Shown here: in pieces, positions 54,630 through 56,734 of the stretch
Layout: each line of letters begins with the position of its first letter
How positions within the stretch are numbered: position 1 is the stretch's first letter
Source of the DNA: Halopseudomonas xiamenensis
GTDB taxonomy: Bacteria > Pseudomonadota > Gammaproteobacteria > Pseudomonadales > Pseudomonadaceae
Direction: 5' to 3'
Length of the DNA stretch: 56,734 bases
Assembly (NCBI RefSeq): GCF_014219065.1
Contig: NZ_JACLGO010000030.1
Coordinates: forward strand, 1-56,734
Notes under the pieces: model-generated
The model's input: the letters and a program-made list of their open reading frames with translations, nothing else
Told to the model about the DNA's origin: nothing
The model's database searches: none
Position numbers and translations under genes: made by a program

Positions 54630-55580
54630 TCATTTCAAGACGCTACGAACCACACCCCTTTTTAGCTCATCCACAAAATTTGCTTTACCCCTCCAGCCCA
54701 ACAACTCATATAGAGGCTGCGGGTCGATCTCAAAGTCGCCCAAGACCTTGACTGCCGTCCGCCTTCGTCCCAAGAGGGTCGCCGCAGCATACATCAAGGC
54801 AACAGGAACCGGCAGTAATCGGGGGGATACCCCCAACGCTTTAGCCATCCCCCTTATTATTTCTGCAGTACTCACCACTTCCCCATCACAAGGAAGAATG
54901 ATGCAACATGATGGCAGAGGGTAGCTGGCCGCTCGCCAAAGTATTTCAGATAGGTTATGCACAGATACCAAACTGCGTCTATTCTGAACTAAACCAAATG
55001 GCAGCGGCACACCTTTAGTGACCATATCTAATAGGCGGCGAAAATTCCCTGGGGCATCTATGCCGTAAACCATTGGAGGCCGAACGATGACTAATTCAAC
55101 ATTCGAGTCAAAAAAAACATCACGCAACAGCTTTTCAGCCTCCTGCTTTGATACTGCATAGTCATCCAACGGGGCCACAGGAGAGCCAGGTTTCAATGGC
55201 ACACGCGTTTCTATACCATGAACCCCAATGGAAGAAACAAAAATAAAACGCTGAACTCCAGCTTTCAGTGCTTGCTTAGCCAGTTCAACGGTTCCTTCCG
55301 TGTTTATCTTTCTAAATTCATCTACGGCGTTCACCGACGGCTCTCTCACCACATGGGCTCGACCAGCCAAATGCACCAGCGTTTGCACTCCATCCAAATG
55401 CGCTTGCCAACAAGAGCCTTCTGCCAGCTCAGGTGAGGCCAGCCAAGTGCCATTAGTTGGAACGTACTCAGGTCTGGTTCGAGAGGCAGCGATAATTTTT
55501 ACCGGCTTGTCTTCCAAAAGGCTCATATAATAACGCCCAATAAATCCAGAAGCGCCAGTAACAAGAATTTTATTATTCAT
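54630..55580 (-). CDS. NAD-dependent epimerase/reductase (SDR; WbpV-like)
   Basis: The 316-residue extended SDR resembles the sugar epimerase or reductase genes next to wbpL in Pseudomonas O-antigen loci. TGASGFIGRYY is the NAD site, LVHLAGRAHVVREPS a hallmark of the group, SSIGVHG the Ser region and DDYAVSKQEAEKLL the YxxxK. ATG 55580 (MNNKILVTG) is chosen over an upstream start that would add a hydrophobic tail. The exact reaction (4-epimerase or 4-keto reductase acting on WbpM products) is open. The gene is more AT-rich than the main loci. Confidence 0.83.
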   Translation of the reverse strand: MNNKILVTGASGFIGRYYMSLLEDKPVKIIAASRTRPEYVPTNGTWLASPELAEGSCWQAHLDGVQTLVHLAGRAHVVREPSVNAVDEFRKINTEGTVELAKQALKAGVQRFIFVSSIGVHGIETRVPLKPGSPVAPLDDYAVSKQEAEKLLRDVFFDSNVELVIVRPPMVYGIDAPGNFRRLLDMVTKGVPLPFGLVQNRRSLVSVHNLSEILWRAASYPLPSCCIILPCDGEVVSTAEIIRGMAKALGVSPRLLPVPVALMYAAATLLGRRRTAVKVLGDFEIDPQPLYELLGWRGKANFVDELKRGVVRSVLK

Positions 55581-55659
55581 CAGAATAAGCCACGCAAAAC
55601 ACCAAGAAAACACTCAAACAACCGAAAAGCAACAAAAGAAAATCGACTGCATGAAAGCA

Positions 55660-56424
55660 TTAGTTAACGCCCCGCAACCGTCCAAGCAAGCCACCGACAG
55701 CATAGAAAGAGAAATAATACGCAGACTTAATCAGAGATAAATTTTCCACTTCCCTGATAACTTTCCAAGTATATTTAGCGGAGACCACTTTATTTCTGGA
55801 CAGCGAATAGGAGTGAACTCGATAAGCGCCCAAACACTTATCGATACCACACGCCACCCCATTCATTCTTATTATCTTTAACCACATAGCCAAATCTTGC
55901 CGCCTAATAATATCAGGCATCAATACCCGACCTACCTGATCAGTATCAAAAATAACCGAAGAAGTCACGATCGGAGTCTTACGCAGCAAGGTGGAATAGC
56001 TAATGACTTCCGGCACCTTACGAGCACCAACCTTACCTCCATGAGAGTCTATAACATCTACAGCAGTGCAACTGATGGCACTGCCTGCAGCAATCATTTC
56101 AGCCAATTGCACTTCCAGCTTCTGTTCATACCAAAGATCATCACAATCAAGAAAAGCAATAAAGCGACCCACTGACTCCAATATAGCTGCATTTCTGCTT
56201 TTTGCCGCTCCAGAGTTCCCGGGCATTCTTATCAGCTTTACACGTGAGTCCTGCTGTTTGATCCTCTCAACCTCCTGTAGAGACTTGTCTGTCGAACCAT
56301 CATCAACCACGATAAGCTCGAGATCGGCGTATGTCTGGGAAAGTACAGACTGGATAGCCGCTCCAATATATTCTCCCCCATTATAATTAGGCATAATAAC
56401 AGAGACCATACTCTCCTGCCCCAT
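55660..56424 (-). CDS. Glycosyltransferase, GT2 family
   Basis: The 254-residue GT-A enzyme begins MVSVIMPNYNGGEYIGAAIQ after five residues, with LIVVDDGSTDKSL and the metal-binding DxD-like region FIAFLDCDDLWY. It is typical of inverting GT2 enzymes acting on O-antigen units. A strong RBS, AGGAGGTG, lies before the ATG. The GC content is clearly lower than in the rest of the window, as is common for strain-specific O-antigen genes. Donor and acceptor are unknown. Confidence 0.9.
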   Translation of the reverse strand: MGQESMVSVIMPNYNGGEYIGAAIQSVLSQTYADLELIVVDDGSTDKSLQEVERIKQQDSRVKLIRMPGNSGAAKSRNAAILESVGRFIAFLDCDDLWYEQKLEVQLAEMIAAGSAISCTAVDVIDSHGGKVGARKVPEVISYSTLLRKTPIVTSSVIFDTDQVGRVLMPDIIRRQDLAMWLKIIRMNGVACGIDKCLGAYRVHSYSLSRNKVVSAKYTWKVIREVENLSLIKSAYYFSFYAVGGLLGRLRGVN

Positions 56425-56734
56425 AACACCTCCTAAGGTAATCCCCCATTTTTAACGGGGCTCATAAGTAGAGTCAGACCACTACGGCCAACTTCTTTCG
56501 CGGCGTGATACTTTACAGCACCTCTGTCAAGCCAACATGTTATCTTCGCAGCCTATCCCACACCAAAACGTACTCATTCATCGATGCAGCTGAATCGAAA
56601 TATTTCAATACAAAACCCACCGCAGACTCTGAAATACTTTTATAAAGAGGCTGGTTATTTATGGCTCTTCACTTATTCGTATGGGTTAGGTGCCATGCAT
56701 AGTCCACCATAGTGAAACAGGATCGACCTCTTGA
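56425..56734. other. AT-rich end of window with possible gene remnant
   Basis: No complete gene. On the minus strand a 42-codon open stretch (56540-56668) ends ESAVGFVLKYFDSAASMNEY with VLVWDRLRR and TAA, which reads like a natural C-terminus, but an in-frame TGA at 56669-56671 precedes it. It may be the tail of a broken upstream O-antigen gene. A small CCCCGTTAAAAATGGGG hairpin lies at about 56437-56460. Confidence 0.3.

Noticed and set aside
1..56734. tRNA, rRNA or IS elements
   Set aside because: I found no cloverleaf, rRNA block, transposase or terminal-inverted-repeat IS that I could support by reading both strands.

Overview
The window is a GC-rich gammaproteobacterial chromosome segment. 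The AcnA, GlmS, WbpM, WbpL and GalU sequences, the paired DUF1302/DUF1329 genes, the FliA-type promoter and the REP-like palindromes all fit a Pseudomonas-type organism, perhaps the Halopseudomonas branch. That assignment rests on reading the proteins only. Most of the window is devoted to cell-surface polysaccharides.

Layout. (1) 0.1-6.7 kb: acnA, an Aer/BdlA-like PAS chemoreceptor behind a FliA-type promoter, a cluster of palindromic repeats, and glmS. (2) 6.7-11.1 kb: an OafA-type acyltransferase and a TupA-like ATP-grasp protein (minus strand), divergent from a winged-helix/pseudokinase regulator. (3) 11.2-28.1 kb, plus strand: a Wzx/Wzy exopolysaccharide operon headed by an exact ops (RfaH recruitment) element. 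It holds a Wzc-type tyrosine autokinase, ugd, four glycosyltransferases, wzy, manC, wzx, a pyruvyl transferase carrying in-frame REP-like DNA, an FrhB-like Fe-S protein and a WcaJ-type initiating transferase. (4) 28.3-35.0 kb: two DUF1302 outer-membrane proteins, a DUF1329 protein and an AraC-family regulator. (5) 35.3-44.4 kb, minus strand: wbpM, galE, manB, pgi, a degenerate UDP-glucose-dehydrogenase-like gene and galU. (6) 44.6-50.6 kb: an accessory island with a HepT/MntA pair, a DUF2235 hydrolase, an uncharacterised two-gene unit with a dead ImmA/IrrE-like protein, a YhfG/Fic pair, and fragments of Fic, an ATPase/nuclease and DUF2235. (7) 50.6-56.4 kb, minus strand: O-antigen genes ugd, UDP-glucuronate 4-epimerase, a NeuD-like acyltransferase, wbpL, an SDR epimerase and a GT2. 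The last two are visibly more AT-rich.

How it works together (inference). WcaJ loads Glc-1-P on undecaprenyl phosphate. The GT enzymes add sugars from GDP-Man (ManC with ManB) and UDP-GlcA (Ugd with GalU), and pyruvate is added, giving a xanthan-like acidic polymer that is flipped by Wzx and polymerised by Wzy under Wzc. No Wza-type export gene is present here. The second locus makes an O antigen started by WbpL, with WbpM, GalE, Ugd and the GlcA epimerase making precursors. The accessory island separates the two halves of this second locus.

At least four palindromic repeat families occur. One often abuts, or supplies, stop codons of accessory genes. Another forms a perfect 40-bp inverted pair around an 8-bp tandem repeat. 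The items most worth following are the ops element, the winged-helix pseudokinase, the REP-containing pyruvyl transferase, the Cys-less UDP-glucose-dehydrogenase paralogue and the ImmA-like two-gene unit.
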